The notes under the pieces were generated by a model. It did not search any database. It was not told the DNA's origin and saw nothing but the letters and a program-made list of their open reading frames with translations. From positions 2,046,001-2,110,000 of the forward strand of contig NZ_CP064760.1 in the NCBI RefSeq assembly GCF_015565955.1: DNA of 64,000 nt. Reading direction: 5' to 3'. How positions within the stretch are numbered: position 1 is the first letter of the stretch; each line of letters begins with the position of its first letter. The stretch comes from Microbacterium schleiferi. Its GTDB lineage: Bacteria; Actinomycetota; Actinomycetes; Actinomycetales; Microbacteriaceae. Shown in pieces: positions 16,002 through 24,859 of this stretch. The position numbers were made by a program, and so were the translations under genes.

Positions 16002-18746
16002 TCAGATCGACATCCCACGCCCCGCGCTCGGCGCAACGTGAGGCCCGCGGGTGAAGGCCTCGTGTCGATCTCGAACCTGCGCAGCCCGCTGCATCTCTGC
16101 CTGGGCTGCGCGCACGGCGTCCTGCATCGTCAGCTCCGTGGTGCCGCGCAGCATGCAAGTCGCGACGTTCGCGCGCGCGGCGCGGCCGGTGGGTGCGACA
16201 GTGACCACCTCGTTGTGCTCGCGTCCACGGGTGAGGCCGACGTAGAGGCCGGCGGCGTCCACGTCAGGGCCGACGATCGAGGCATCCACCGTCTCGCCCT
16301 GGATGCCGTGCACGGTCGACGCGTACGCGAGTTGCACGTGCTCGAGCGCGTAGACGCGTGTGACCTTCCGCACGTCGCCGCTGTCGTTGACGGATCGCAG
16401 CAGCAGCGAGTCTTCGGCGATCTTGCTGACGACCCAGGTGGCGCGATTCTCCACCCCCACACGACGATCGTTGCGGCGCGTCTGAACGGTGTCGCCGACG
16501 AGGATGCGCTGCTCCCCCATGCCCCACGCGAGAACGGTCGGGTCCAGTTCCCCGCGATCGACCCGCCGCTGCTGGATCTCGTCGTTGAGTGCGCCGGCGT
16601 CGCTATTGGCGCCGGTGACGAGCGCGACACGCTTGCCGCGCGCCTGCCATGCGAAGTAGGCGTCGATCATGTGCCGATGGGCATCCTCCGCATGGTCGAC
16701 TCGTGTCAGGTGCCCGCGTTCGTCCAGTCGGCTCGCGATACGCGCCGCGTGCTCGGCATCGTCGGGATGCCGCAGCTCGAGCGTGAGGGCCGCGTACTCG
16801 GCATCCGCAAATCGGTGCACCGCGTCCAGCTCGACCGCGGCGCAAGCGTGCCGGACGGCGGCAGCCATGGCACCCACGTGTCCGACGGGGAGAGCTTGAT
16901 AAGGGTCGCCGACCATGGCGACGCCGACACCGCGCTCGTGGGCGAGTTCTGCGAGCGCGTTCGCGACCTGCAGGTCGACCATGCCGGCCTCGTCGACGAC
17001 AATGCGGTCCCGCGCGCGCAGGACGAAGCTCGTCGGGCCGTCGTAGATCGCTCCGGTAGCAGCATCCACGTCGCCGATCGACAGTCGATGCCAGGTCGTG
17101 GCACCCGCGGCATCCGTGCCCCACCGGAATCCGTGATCCGCGAGGAGCGCGTGGATGCTGGTTGCGGCCGCGCCGACCTCGCGCGCTGCAACCGAAGCCG
17201 CCTTGCGCGTGGGCGCGACGATGAGCATGCGTCGGCGTTGCGCGCTCAGCGCGCGAAAGACGACCCGCAGCATGGTCGTCTTGCCTGCACCGGCCGGCCC
17301 GGTGACGGCGACCAGGCCGTCGCTTCCGGCGATCGCGGCTGCGGCGACGAATTGCGCCGAGTCCAGTTGGCCGCACTCCCCACCGGCCTGCTTTCGCAGT
17401 TCGGTGGGGAGGAGGGAGCGTCCGGGCGTTGCGATTCGGTCGAGCCGGTGCGAGAGGAAGATCTTCGACCTCATCGTTTCGGTCGCCATGAAGACCTTGA
17501 CGTGCGCGGGGGCGTCGGCCCCGCCTCCGAGGTCGACCGACTCGCGCAGCGCTCGTGCGGTGACGTCGTCGATCACCTGATCGAGGTCGGCACGCGCGGC
17601 GACGATTCCACTGCGTGAGAGCGCGCGGATGGCGCCGGCGCGCACGTCGAAAGCACTGAATCGCCCACTGGAGCCCACAGAGCGCCCGTCCGCGTCGACG
17701 ATCGCCATCGCCGCGAGCAGGTCACGATCGAGCACCGCAGGATCGACGTGATCGAGTTCGACCGTGGCGCGCTCCTGGCGCAGGGTCTGATCGATCTCGG
17801 CGATCTCGTCGCGCACGACTGCTTCCCACGAGCCTTCATCGAGGCCCTGGGGCTTGTTCGGCCTCGACACCGCCCACGCGCGCCGATCGATCTGCGTCAG
17901 CGCGTCCATGCTGGGCGCGGACCCGCCGTGAGCAGACGTCCATTCAGCGATCAGGCGTGCACGGTTGGCTTCGATCTGCGCGGACCGACGAGACAGCGGG
18001 CGCACGGTAGCGGCCAGCTCAGCGATCTCGCCGTCGATCCCGATCGTGTAGCCGTGGCGGGCCAGCGCTGCGATCCACTCAGGATCGGTGCGCGCAGCAA
18101 GCTCACCTTCGGCATTCACAACGGTGTGCAGCTTCATCGCGACTCGGGAGTCGACGTTCGACCACCTGCCGTCGGCGCCGAGCACCTTCACGTTGAGCCA
18201 CAGATGACGATGGATGTGCGGGTCAAGCGCGCGCGAACGGCGGTGCTGCAACTCGACAACCTCGAGCCGGGTGATGTCTTCGCGGATGAGCCCGTTGTGT
18301 CCACGTCGGGCATTGAGTTGCCGCTGCCAGGTGAGGAGCACTTGGTCTCTCAGCCGGTCCTGCAGCGCTTCGAACTCTCGTGCGAGCCCAGGATGCAGAA
18401 GCGCGGCGATGCTGTAGGACTTCGGGTGATTGATCGTCCCGTCGAGCACCAAGTCAGCGTCGGGACTCAACCGCTGACGGCCTCGTTCCTCCCCCGTGAT
18501 CGGATCGTGGCCGGTCAGCCATACGCGGAGTCCACCGGCGGTCAACTCGTCGCTCGAGATGGCACCGTTCTCCACGATGAATCTCGATACGGTCGCACCT
18601 GAGACATCGCTGTAGTTCTCGAGCGCTTCGACACCGTAAAGGTGCGGGAGGTGAGCATCGCAGGTGCCCTCCATCGCGTACGCGATCGCGTGGCGGACCC
18701 CGCGCGAATTAGCACCCCGTTTCCAACGCTCCAGGCCACCTCTCAT
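16002..18746 (-). CDS. MobF-family conjugative relaxase/helicase
   Basis: A 914-residue TraA/TrwC-like protein. The N-terminal relaxase has the three-His metal site DPHIHRHLWLN near residue 175. The C-terminal half is a RecD-like helicase: Walker A GPAGAGKTTM, Walker B RIVVDEAG, GDPYQALPVG, and AYASTVHGIQGETVDASI with GLTRGREHN. It nicks one strand at oriT and unwinds it for transfer. The N-terminus (MRGGLERWKRGANSRGVRHAI) lacks an obvious early Tyr motif; Tyr23 and Tyr37 are candidates. No coupling protein or secretion genes are present. The start has no strong RBS. Confidence 0.88.
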   Translation of the reverse strand: MRGGLERWKRGANSRGVRHAIAYAMEGTCDAHLPHLYGVEALENYSDVSGATVSRFIVENGAISSDELTAGGLRVWLTGHDPITGEERGRQRLSPDADLVLDGTINHPKSYSIAALLHPGLAREFEALQDRLRDQVLLTWQRQLNARRGHNGLIREDITRLEVVELQHRRSRALDPHIHRHLWLNVKVLGADGRWSNVDSRVAMKLHTVVNAEGELAARTDPEWIAALARHGYTIGIDGEIAELAATVRPLSRRSAQIEANRARLIAEWTSAHGGSAPSMDALTQIDRRAWAVSRPNKPQGLDEGSWEAVVRDEIAEIDQTLRQERATVELDHVDPAVLDRDLLAAMAIVDADGRSVGSSGRFSAFDVRAGAIRALSRSGIVAARADLDQVIDDVTARALRESVDLGGGADAPAHVKVFMATETMRSKIFLSHRLDRIATPGRSLLPTELRKQAGGECGQLDSAQFVAAAAIAGSDGLVAVTGPAGAGKTTMLRVVFRALSAQRRRMLIVAPTRKAASVAAREVGAAATSIHALLADHGFRWGTDAAGATTWHRLSIGDVDAATGAIYDGPTSFVLRARDRIVVDEAGMVDLQVANALAELAHERGVGVAMVGDPYQALPVGHVGAMAAAVRHACAAVELDAVHRFADAEYAALTLELRHPDDAEHAARIASRLDERGHLTRVDHAEDAHRHMIDAYFAWQARGKRVALVTGANSDAGALNDEIQQRRVDRGELDPTVLAWGMGEQRILVGDTVQTRRNDRRVGVENRATWVVSKIAEDSLLLRSVNDSGDVRKVTRVYALEHVQLAYASTVHGIQGETVDASIVGPDVDAAGLYVGLTRGREHNEVVTVAPTGRAARANVATCMLRGTTELTMQDAVRAAQAEMQRAAQVRDRHEAFTRGPHVAPSAGRGMSI

Positions 18747-19256
18747 GGCGCCAGGGTACGACCGGTTTTCTCGATTATCCAGGGATTTTTCCGAAGTGTA
18801 GCCAAGTGGCGGCGGATGCAGATTTGTGCATGCGGACCGGCCGCGGTCATCCCGTGATGCCTGCGTGCATCGTCATTCGCCAGGTGATCAGTTCGATGCT
18901 CGTCTTCGCCGTTCGGTCACCTCGTCGCGGCACTGCGTCGCGATGTGTCGGAGCCCCCTGTCTCGCAGCGGCGAGTCCGTTCGGAAGCCTAGAGCGATCA
19001 TCTCGCGGTCGCGTTTCGGTAGCTCGGCAGCGGGGAGGCCCACTCATTGCTCCAGCGAGGTGCCCGCAGTCGCCCGGAGCAGGGCGGGCACTCCATCGGC
19101 CGGGCAATAGCAACGCGGCACTGGGACGACGCGGCGACGGTGTCGCGGCGGATCTGGCGACCGAAGTCGCCCATCGCCGGCATGCCCTTGCCGACCCCCT
19201 CCACGCGCCCGGTCAAGGACCCTCCACTAGTTCAACGCACGGATGGGTAACACTGC
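18747..19256. other. 510-bp stretch upstream of the relaxase, oriT candidate region
   Basis: Apart from one possible small ORF (18888-19043, minus) nothing firm is seen here. The position just upstream of a MobF relaxase start is where oriT usually lies. I could not identify a nic site or clear inverted repeats by eye. Confidence 0.3.
18888..19043 (-). CDS. Possible 51-residue basic protein
   Basis: GTG at 19043 has GGAG six bases before it. The frame codes a charged, Arg-rich 51-residue peptide (LPKRDREMIALGFR ... RDEVTERRRRASN). Codons are only moderately GC3-rich. It lies on the relaxase strand 141 bases upstream and could be a small mobilisation accessory. No family recognised. Confidence 0.3.
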   Translation of the reverse strand: MGLPAAELPKRDREMIALGFRTDSPLRDRGLRHIATQCRDEVTERRRRASN

Positions 19257-19322
19257 CTAGCAGCAGTCCTGGTCACACAGTTCAGGCGGGCAGCTGAAGG
19301 GCTCGCAACAGTAACTAATCAC
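19257..19322 (-). CDS. 21-residue six-cysteine peptide coupled to the CDF exporter
   Basis: A very short ORF whose GTG (19322-19320) overlaps the TGA of the CDF gene (19321-19319), with GGAGG five bases before the start. It codes 21 residues with Cys at 5, 6, 11, 16, 20 and 21 (CC-x4-C-x4-C-x3-CC), plus Asp/Glu. The overlap, the RBS and the cysteine density suggest a genuine metal-binding peptide made with the exporter, like a minimal metallothionein or a metal chaperone. The family is unknown; the function is inferred from composition and operon. Confidence 0.6.
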   Translation of the reverse strand: MISYCCEPFSCPPELCDQDCC

Positions 19323-19990
19323 GACACCTCCTCTGCTTCGAATTCTTGATCGCCGTCGTCGTTCTGGAGCAATTCGAACGGTGATTCGATGTCGCCGCGC
19401 CAGGCCTCGATTCCCTCGCGCATCGCGAGCGCAGCGATGATCAGTGCGGCGATCGAGTCGGCCCACGTCCAGCCGAAGAGCGAGTTCAGCAGCAGGCCGA
19501 TCAGCACGGTGCCGGACAGGTAGATGCACAGCAGCAGTTGCTTGGCGTCTGCCTGGACGCTCTTGGACCCGAGTTCGCGGCCGGTCCGGAATTGGAACCA
19601 CGCGAGTGCGGGCATGACGACAAGGCTCGCGACCGCGATACCGATGCCAAGCGGGCTGTGCTCAACCGGTTCGACGCCGGCGAGGGCGATGATCGCGTCG
19701 ACGGTGACGTACACGGCAAGCGCGAAGAACGCGATGCCGATCGCCCGGACGGTCGGCTTCTCCCACCGTTCGGGATTCTTCCGGGTGAACTGCCATGCCA
19801 CCGCCACGGCCGAGAGGACCTCGATGAATGAGTCCAGACCGAACCCGATCAGCGCAGCCGACGACGCGGCCGCACCCGCAGCGACCGCGATAATGCCCTC
19901 GAGGATGTTGTAGGTGATCGTGAACGCGACGATCAGTCGCACCCGCCGGTGCAGCGTCACGCGGCGATCAGCCGTGATCGCCGCGCTCAT
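19319..19990 (-). CDS. CDF-family heavy-metal cation exporter
   Basis: A 223-residue cation diffusion facilitator with about six membrane segments. The metal site helices are FGLDSFIEVLSA and a second one containing WADSIAALIIAALAMREGI, matching the Asp-rich CDF pattern with Asp in each. A long C-terminal cytoplasmic domain is absent; the protein ends in an acidic tail. It exports divalent metals against protons. The ATG overlaps the TGA of the CmtR-like regulator (ATGA), so the two are coupled. The cognate sensor suggests cadmium or lead as substrate. An upstream frame extension lies inside the regulator and was rejected. Confidence 0.88.
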   Translation of the reverse strand: MSAAITADRRVTLHRRVRLIVAFTITYNILEGIIAVAAGAAASSAALIGFGLDSFIEVLSAVAVAWQFTRKNPERWEKPTVRAIGIAFFALAVYVTVDAIIALAGVEPVEHSPLGIGIAVASLVVMPALAWFQFRTGRELGSKSVQADAKQLLLCIYLSGTVLIGLLLNSLFGWTWADSIAALIIAALAMREGIEAWRGDIESPFELLQNDDGDQEFEAEEVS

Positions 19991-20343
19991 TGGACATCCT
20001 GCACACAGCAGCCAGGAACGGTACAGGCCGGGTCGATACACGGTGCGCTCTCGTCCACCGCGAGCGTCACTTCGAGCAACGAGGTCAGCGCGTGGGAAAG
20101 ATGCGGATCGGCGATCTCGTACCGGGTCTGCCGGCCCTCAGGCTCGGCGACCACGATGCCACAGTCACGCAAACACGCCAGGTGGTTGGACACATTTGAC
20201 CGGGTCAGCTCAAGCTCCCGCGCAAGCACAGCCGTGTAGCTTGGCCCATTCAGCAGAGTCATCAGGATCCGTGAACGCGTCGGGTCCGCCATGGCCCTGC
20301 CGAGCCGGTTCATCACATCCACTCGCGTGGCAATAGTCAGCAC
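19987..20343 (-). CDS. cmtR: CmtR-like ArsR/SmtB cadmium/lead-sensing repressor
   Basis: A 118-residue ArsR-type repressor, the same length as mycobacterial CmtR and close to it in LGRAMADPTRSRIL, LTRSNVSNHLACLRDCGIVV and EGRQTRYEIADPHL. The Cys in LACLRDCG corresponds to the CmtR metal ligand, and the C-terminus carries extra cysteines (CIDPACTVPGCC). It would release DNA on binding Cd or Pb and allow expression of the CDF exporter. GTG start with TATAGT six bases upstream, so the mRNA is probably leaderless. Confidence 0.88.
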   Translation of the reverse strand: MLTIATRVDVMNRLGRAMADPTRSRILMTLLNGPSYTAVLARELELTRSNVSNHLACLRDCGIVVAEPEGRQTRYEIADPHLSHALTSLLEVTLAVDESAPCIDPACTVPGCCVQDVQ

Positions 20344-20349
20344 GCGATG

Positions 20350-20355
20350 ACTATA
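20350..20355 (-). promoter_or_regulatory. -10 element of the cmtR operon
   Basis: TATAGT on the minus strand, six bases before the GTG start. GACTA/TAGTC inverted halves at 20349-20353 and 20379-20383 surround the promoter and may be part of the operator. Confidence 0.5.
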
Positions 20356-20452
20356 CAGTTTGTGCTGACCTATCACGTAGTCGCACTTCAGCCGGCTGGC
20401 AGAGTGAATCGGCTGCACTTTCGTTCCGTTCTTCAAGCAAGGATGGAACTCG

Positions 20453-20758
20453 ATGAACAGGAAGTACTCGCCGGAGATGCGTGAGCGTGCGTTGCGGGTG
20501 TTCGCGGAGGCGCGGCCGGAGCACCCGAACATGATGAGCGCGGTCCGTCATGTCGCCGGTCTGCTCGGGATGAGCCCGGAGACGCTGCGCCTCTGGCGGC
20601 GCCGCTACGAGGTCGACGCCGGCACCAAGCCAGGCGTCTCGACCGACGCCGCTCAACGGATCAAGCAGCTGGAGAAGGAAGTCTCGGAGTTGCGGAAGGC
20701 GAACGAGATCCTCAAGGCTGCGAGCGTGTTTTTCGCGAAGGAGCTCGACCGCCCCTGA
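20453..20758 (+). CDS. IS3-family transposase, OrfA
   Basis: A 101-residue OrfA: N-terminal helix-turn-helix (LRVFAEARPEHPNMMSAVRHVAGLLGMSPETLRLWRRRYE) and a C-terminal leucine-zipper-like coil (RIKQLEKEVSELRKANEILKAA) ending SVFFAKELDRP, standard for IS3. In active elements a -1 frameshift fuses it to OrfB. The reading frame is complete, but the OrfB that follows is degraded, so it cannot act alone. Terminal repeats were not identified. Confidence 0.88.
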   Translation: MNRKYSPEMRERALRVFAEARPEHPNMMSAVRHVAGLLGMSPETLRLWRRRYEVDAGTKPGVSTDAAQRIKQLEKEVSELRKANEILKAASVFFAKELDRP

Positions 20759-20995
20759 CCGAGATGATCCGGTTCATCGACGAGTACCGGGATCGCTTCG
20801 GGTCGAGCTCATCTGCCGTGTCCTGCGACCGGCAGTGCAGGGCTTCCTCACCTCCCGCGGCTACCGCGCGGCGCGAAAGACCGCGCCCCGTCGGCCCGAC
20901 AGCTGAAGGACGAACTGCTGGTGCCGGAGGTCGCGAGGCTGCATGCGGAGAACTACGGCGTCTATGGGCGCCGTTCACCACGCGGTCCGACAAGA
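20755..20995 (+). pseudogene. IS3-family OrfB remnant
   Basis: After OrfA the translation MIRFIDEYRDRFG begins in one frame, continues as VELICRVLRPAVQGFLTSRGYRAA in a second, and as LKDELLVPEVARLHAENYGVYG in a third, then homology stops near 20975. The DDE core is missing. At least two frameshifts and a large 3' deletion are needed to explain this. Confidence 0.75.
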
Positions 20996-21053
20996 CGACG
21001 CCGCTGCCGAGTGATCTCGTGAACCGAGGGTCCAGACACCTCCGTCTCCAGCT

Positions 21054-21381
21054 CTTCCCAAACTCTTCCCAAGCGGCCGCTGGAACAGCAAGAACTGCGG
21101 AATCTCGCGGGAGAGCTCCCGATTGAGAAGCGCGATCCCTTCGTCTTTGAAATCTCAAACGGCCAGATTAGCGCTAGTTTCCGTCGTCGAGCGTGACCGA
21201 GCAATGCTCTGAAATGTCGGAAAGGGCTTTCATGGCGGAGACGGAGGGATTTGAACTCTGAAGGTTCGACATTTCCAACATTTCGACGGCCACAGTCCCG
21301 CATGATTCCGCGGAATCACTGCATTCCACGCTGTGCTCAGTGACGGTCGTTTGCGGTCGATTCTTCCCAAACGTTTCCCAC
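21054..21381. repeat. tRNA-Ser 3' fragment flanked by arm-like repeats (att remnant)
   Basis: Bases 21233-21258 read, on the minus strand, as the last 26 bases of a tRNA-Ser including CCA; the rest of the tRNA is missing. CTTCCCAA pairs with 11-bp period lie on both sides (21054/21065 and 21363/21374 with one change). A tRNA end between two sets of arm sites is the layout of an attP, or of the junction of two tandem elements. Bases 20996-21615 contain no convincing gene. Confidence 0.6.
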
Positions 21382-21546
21382 GTGCCGGAGCCGTTCGGGC
21401 GAGCGATCCCGGGGATGTGCGGCCAGGCTACCACCCGCGTCGATCACGTCTCCGGCCACTCAGTGTTAGCCCGTGCGCGGCCGCAGGTCGGGACGTTCGT
21501 CCCGACCTGCGCCGTCCGTATCGGACGTAGGGTGGACGTGTCCTCG

Positions 21547-21563
21547 ATACCCACCCAGGGTAT
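21547..21563. promoter_or_regulatory. CsoR-type operator before the SHOCT-oxidase operon
   Basis: ATACCC-N5-GGGTAT, a perfect 6+6 inverted repeat, 53 bases before the SHOCT gene. It matches the GC-rich CsoR/CstR operator form and predicts copper-induced expression of the multicopper oxidase operon. Confidence 0.65.
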
Positions 21564-21615
21564 GCGCGAGGTCATCGCAGGTCTTGGTGACCTGTCCAGA
21601 AGGAGTGGTGTTCTG

Positions 21616-21918
21616 ATGATGTGGGATGACGGCGACGGCGGCTACGACATGGGCTTCGGGATGGGCATGGGCTGGGGCTGGGGTTGGCTGTGGGTCATCC
21701 TCATCCTGATCGGGATCGGGCTGCTGGTGTTCGTGGCGATCCGGCTGAGCACGCGCACGAACGCGGCCCCGCCCGCCGCCGCACCTCCCGCGGTCGGCAC
21801 GCCGGCCCCAGTGGCTGAGGTGTCGTCGGCGCGGCGGATCCTCGAGGAGCGGTACGCGCGCGGTGAGATCGACACGGATGAGTTCAACGAACGTATGCGT
21901 ACTCTCAACGGCGCATGA
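21616..21918 (+). CDS. Small membrane SHOCT-domain protein
   Basis: A 100-residue protein. The N-terminus is Met/Gly/Trp-rich (MGFGMGMGWGWGW), with one transmembrane helix (LWVILILIGIGLLVFVAIRL), an Ala/Pro linker, and a C-terminal SHOCT motif (ARRILEERYARGEIDTDEFNERM). The Met-rich start may touch copper. AGAAGGAG lies upstream of the paired ATGs at 21616/21619. Its TGA overlaps the oxidase ATG, so the two genes are coupled; a small SHOCT protein before a multicopper oxidase is common in actinobacterial copper islands. Confidence 0.85.
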   Translation: MMWDDGDGGYDMGFGMGMGWGWGWLWVILILIGIGLLVFVAIRLSTRTNAAPPAAAPPAVGTPAPVAEVSSARRILEERYARGEIDTDEFNERMRTLNGA

Positions 21919-23374
21919 GCGGGGGGATCACACGCCGGCAGGCTCTGACGATCGGCGCTCTCGGTGTGGGCGCGCTCGGCATCGGCGCGACCGGGTTGGT
22001 GTGGACGACGGTCGGATCGCAGACCTCCGGGAGCGGAACGGCGACCGCGACGTCGGGGGCGGCCGGGTGGGTCGAGCCGTCGGTGCTGGAGTCGGTCGAC
22101 GGTGTGCTCGATGTCACGTTGCAGGCGGCCGAGCGGGAGGTGGAGGTCGGTGGCGCGTCGGTGCGGATGCTGACCTACAACGGCACCGTTCCCGGACCCA
22201 CGCTTCACCTCCGTCCCGGTGATCTCCTGCGGGTGCGGCTGCAGAACGACCTCACCGACCCGACGAATCTGCACACGCACGGTCTGCTGGTGTCGGCATC
22301 CGACAACAGCGACAACCCGTTCCTGCGCATCGGTGCCGGGGAGAGCTTCGACTACGAGATCCAGCTCCCGGACGATCACCCGGCCGGAGTGTTCTGGTAC
22401 CACCCGCATCATCACGAGCTGGTCGCCGATCAGGTGTTCGCAGGCCTGTACGGGGCGATCGTCGTGGACGAGGAGGACTGGACGGTCACGCCCCCGCGGG
22501 TCGTGGTCGTCTCGGACGTGACCGTCTCAGGCGGCGCTGTCGCATCGGTGTCGGGAGTCGAGCGGATGCTGGGACGCACCGGCGAGGTGCTGCTGGTCAA
22601 CGGCCAGCCCTCCCCGACGCTTCCCGCGCCCGCGGAATCGGAGCAGCGACTCCTGATCGTCAACGCGTGCACGAGCCGCTACCTCGACCTGCGACTGGGC
22701 GATCTGGACGCCCGGGTGCGCGGTATCGACTCACACCGCCGCACCCCGCAGTCCGCGGATCGGCTGGTCCTCGCCCCGGGGAACCGCGCCGATGTCGTGA
22801 TCACCACTCCCACAGCGGCGACGGACCTGATCGCCGCCGCCTACGACCGAGGGCAGGCGGGGATGGGGATGATGGGCGGTGGTTCCACGACGTCTTCCGA
22901 GGCTGTCGTGCTCACCGTGGTCCCGGATGCCGGAGCGACGCCCCCGTGGTCGCCGACCCGGTCGTCAGTGCCCGCCGCGACCTTCGCGAGACCGCGGTCG
23001 ACGGCACGCGGACGCTCACGATGAGCATGGGCATGGGCGGCGGCGCGGGCATGCGGTTCCTGATCGACGGGCGCGCGTTCGATGCGGGCCGGACCGATCA
23101 GAGTGTGACGATCGGGACCGTCGAGGACTGGACGATCGTGAACGTGTCGCCGATGGACCACCCGTTCCACCTGCATGTCTGGCCGATGCAGGTCCTCCGC
23201 ACGGGAGGCGCCGACGTTACCGGTCTCGACGTCCGAGACGTCGTCGACGTGCCCGCGGGGACGTCGGTCACGGTGCGGATCGCGTTCGACCGGTTCCCCG
23301 GCCAGACGGTCTACCACTGCCACATCCTCGACCACGAAGACCTCGGCATGATGGGCGTCGTCGACGCCGCGTAA
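21915..23374 (+). CDS. Multicopper oxidase (CueO/CopA-like), single frameshift
   Basis: Twin-arginine signal (TRRQALTIGALG), then cupredoxin domains with copper ligands HTHGLLVSASDN and WYHPHHHEL in the N-terminal part, and HPFHLHVWPMQVL plus YHCHILDHEDLGMMG at the C-terminus. Met-rich loops (MGMMGGG, MSMGMGGG) suggest a cuprous oxidase, which detoxifies Cu(I) outside the membrane. The first frame runs to 23024; the C-terminal frame carries on to 23374. The shift is next to a C5 run at 22941-22945, so one base is probably missing there. The gene would be about 486 residues if intact. Confidence 0.85.
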
Positions 23375-23429
23375 CCCCGCGCTCGCCCCGCGGGCTCGCC
23401 CGCCGGCCGAGCGCGGTTACGATGGCTGG

Positions 23430-23915
23430 GTGCCGAAGGGGCAGCGGATGAACGAGTGGTCGAACGCAGCGGGTGGCGGCAGCGCCTACCGCCGGTGGTT
23501 CGCCGTGATCGTGGTGTCGCTGCTGATGGCCGGGCTGGTCGGCATGCACGCATTGTGGACCGGGTCCTCGACAGCACACGCCGGAACGACGTCGACGCTG
23601 ATCGCGGTCGACTCGACCGGGGGAGACCACGACGCCGCTGCCACGTCGGCATCCGTGGCCGCGTCGGCACCGTTGTCGGCGCCCGCCGATCTCAGCGCCG
23701 ACTGCGCGGGGTGTGCGACGGTCGGCAGCCATGATGTCGCGGCGATGTGCGTGACCGCGCTGATCCTCATCGTTCTGCTCGCCGTTCGAGCTCTGCCCAG
23801 AGAGGTGCGCATCGAAGTCGCTGCGATGGCCCTCAGCCGGCTGCGGGGCGCGATGCGCGCGAGTGCGCGCCCCTCCTCGCCGGATCTGACGGCGCTTTCG
23901 ATCAGCCGCACGTGA
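23430..23915 (+). CDS. DUF6153-like membrane protein
   Basis: A 161-residue protein with two hydrophobic helices (WFAVIVVSLLMAGLVGMHALW and AAMCVTALILIVLLAVRAL) around an extracytoplasmic loop containing DCAGC and His. This fits the small DUF6153 family seen next to copper oxidases; the function is unknown. The start GTG 23430 has TACGAT six bases before it (leaderless type); ATG at 23448 is the alternative. It lies 55 bases after the oxidase. Confidence 0.65.
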   Translation: MPKGQRMNEWSNAAGGGSAYRRWFAVIVVSLLMAGLVGMHALWTGSSTAHAGTTSTLIAVDSTGGDHDAAATSASVAASAPLSAPADLSADCAGCATVGSHDVAAMCVTALILIVLLAVRALPREVRIEVAAMALSRLRGAMRASARPSSPDLTALSISRT

Positions 23916-23994
23916 GGGGAGTGCCCGACGTGTCGGGCCCACCCGGTCTTCGCCGTTTCGGCGCCACCCCTTCACATTGATAGAGAGAAACCCC

Positions 23995-24831
23995 ATGCAC
24001 TTCCGCGTTCGCGCGGCGGCGGCTCTTGCCGCTGTCGCCACCCTCACCCTCACCGCCTGCACCGCACAGACCACGACCGCGGGCGACTCCCACTCGTCCG
24101 CCCTGTCCACACACATCCACGCGATCATCACCGACCCGGCCACCGGCACCACGATCCTCGGCACCCACGACGGTCTCCTCCCGGTCGATGCCGACGGCGG
24201 CGTCGGGGACCCGATCGGCGGGTACGAATTCGACGCGATGGGGCTCGCCGTCACCGGCGACGCCTTCGTCGCGTCCGGCCACCCCGGCGCGAACACCCCC
24301 GCAGAGTGGGGATCCCCGCACCTCGGCATCATCCGCAGCGACGACGCCGGCCAGACCTGGTCCCCCATCGCGTACACGAGCGAGAAGGACTTCCACGCCC
24401 TGACCGCCGGACCCGACGGCACCCTGTACGGGCTCTCCACCGACGAGCCGGCTGTGCTGACCAGCACAGACGGCGGTTCGACCTGGACAGCGGCAGGCGC
24501 GAACATCTCCGCGTACGCGCTCACCGTCGACGACACCGGCACCGTCTACGCCACCACCCCCGGCGGGGTTCTGTTCAGCGTTGACGGCGCAGCCACCTTC
24601 GCGCCCATCGCGGATGCGCCGGCACTGTATCTGCTCTCGGCAGCCCCCGACCACTCGACACTGGTCGGCGTCGACGTCGAGGGCACGATCTGGACCAGCG
24701 CGGACGCCGCCGCATCGTGGGTCGAAGCGGGCAGTGCGGACGGTCAGGCGCAGGCGGTCGCTCTCACCTCGTCGGGAGAGATCGCCGTGGCCGACGACAG
24801 CGGGCTCCGGCTCCTCGGCGGCGACCAGTAA
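23995..24831 (+). CDS. F510_1955-type BNR-repeat lipoprotein
   Basis: A 278-residue lipoprotein (lipobox LTLTAC, Cys about 20). The mature part has sialidase/BNR-like blades with Asp-box motifs: SDDAGQTWSP, STDGGSTWTAA, SVDGAATFAPI and SADAAASWVEA. A HIHAI segment follows the signal. Proteins annotated as F510_1955 family glycosylhydrolase look like this and often sit in copper islands; no sugar-cleaving activity has been shown, to my knowledge. GAGAGAAA before the ATG acts as a weak RBS. It is followed 28 bases later by a permease. Confidence 0.75.
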   Translation: MHFRVRAAAALAAVATLTLTACTAQTTTAGDSHSSALSTHIHAIITDPATGTTILGTHDGLLPVDADGGVGDPIGGYEFDAMGLAVTGDAFVASGHPGANTPAEWGSPHLGIIRSDDAGQTWSPIAYTSEKDFHALTAGPDGTLYGLSTDEPAVLTSTDGGSTWTAAGANISAYALTVDDTGTVYATTPGGVLFSVDGAATFAPIADAPALYLLSAAPDHSTLVGVDVEGTIWTSADAAASWVEAGSADGQAQAVALTSSGEIAVADDSGLRLLGGDQ

Positions 24832-24859
24832 TCCGGAACCTGCGAATCGGGAGGCGCAC

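Noticed and set aside
15792..17618. 608-codon plus-strand frame opposite the relaxase
   Set aside because: Antisense shadow of a GC-rich gene; the minus-strand protein has full relaxase and helicase motifs.
18998..19216. 72-codon minus frame with a CPPC pair upstream of the relaxase
   Set aside because: No RBS, odd composition, and overlaps another candidate; not enough support.
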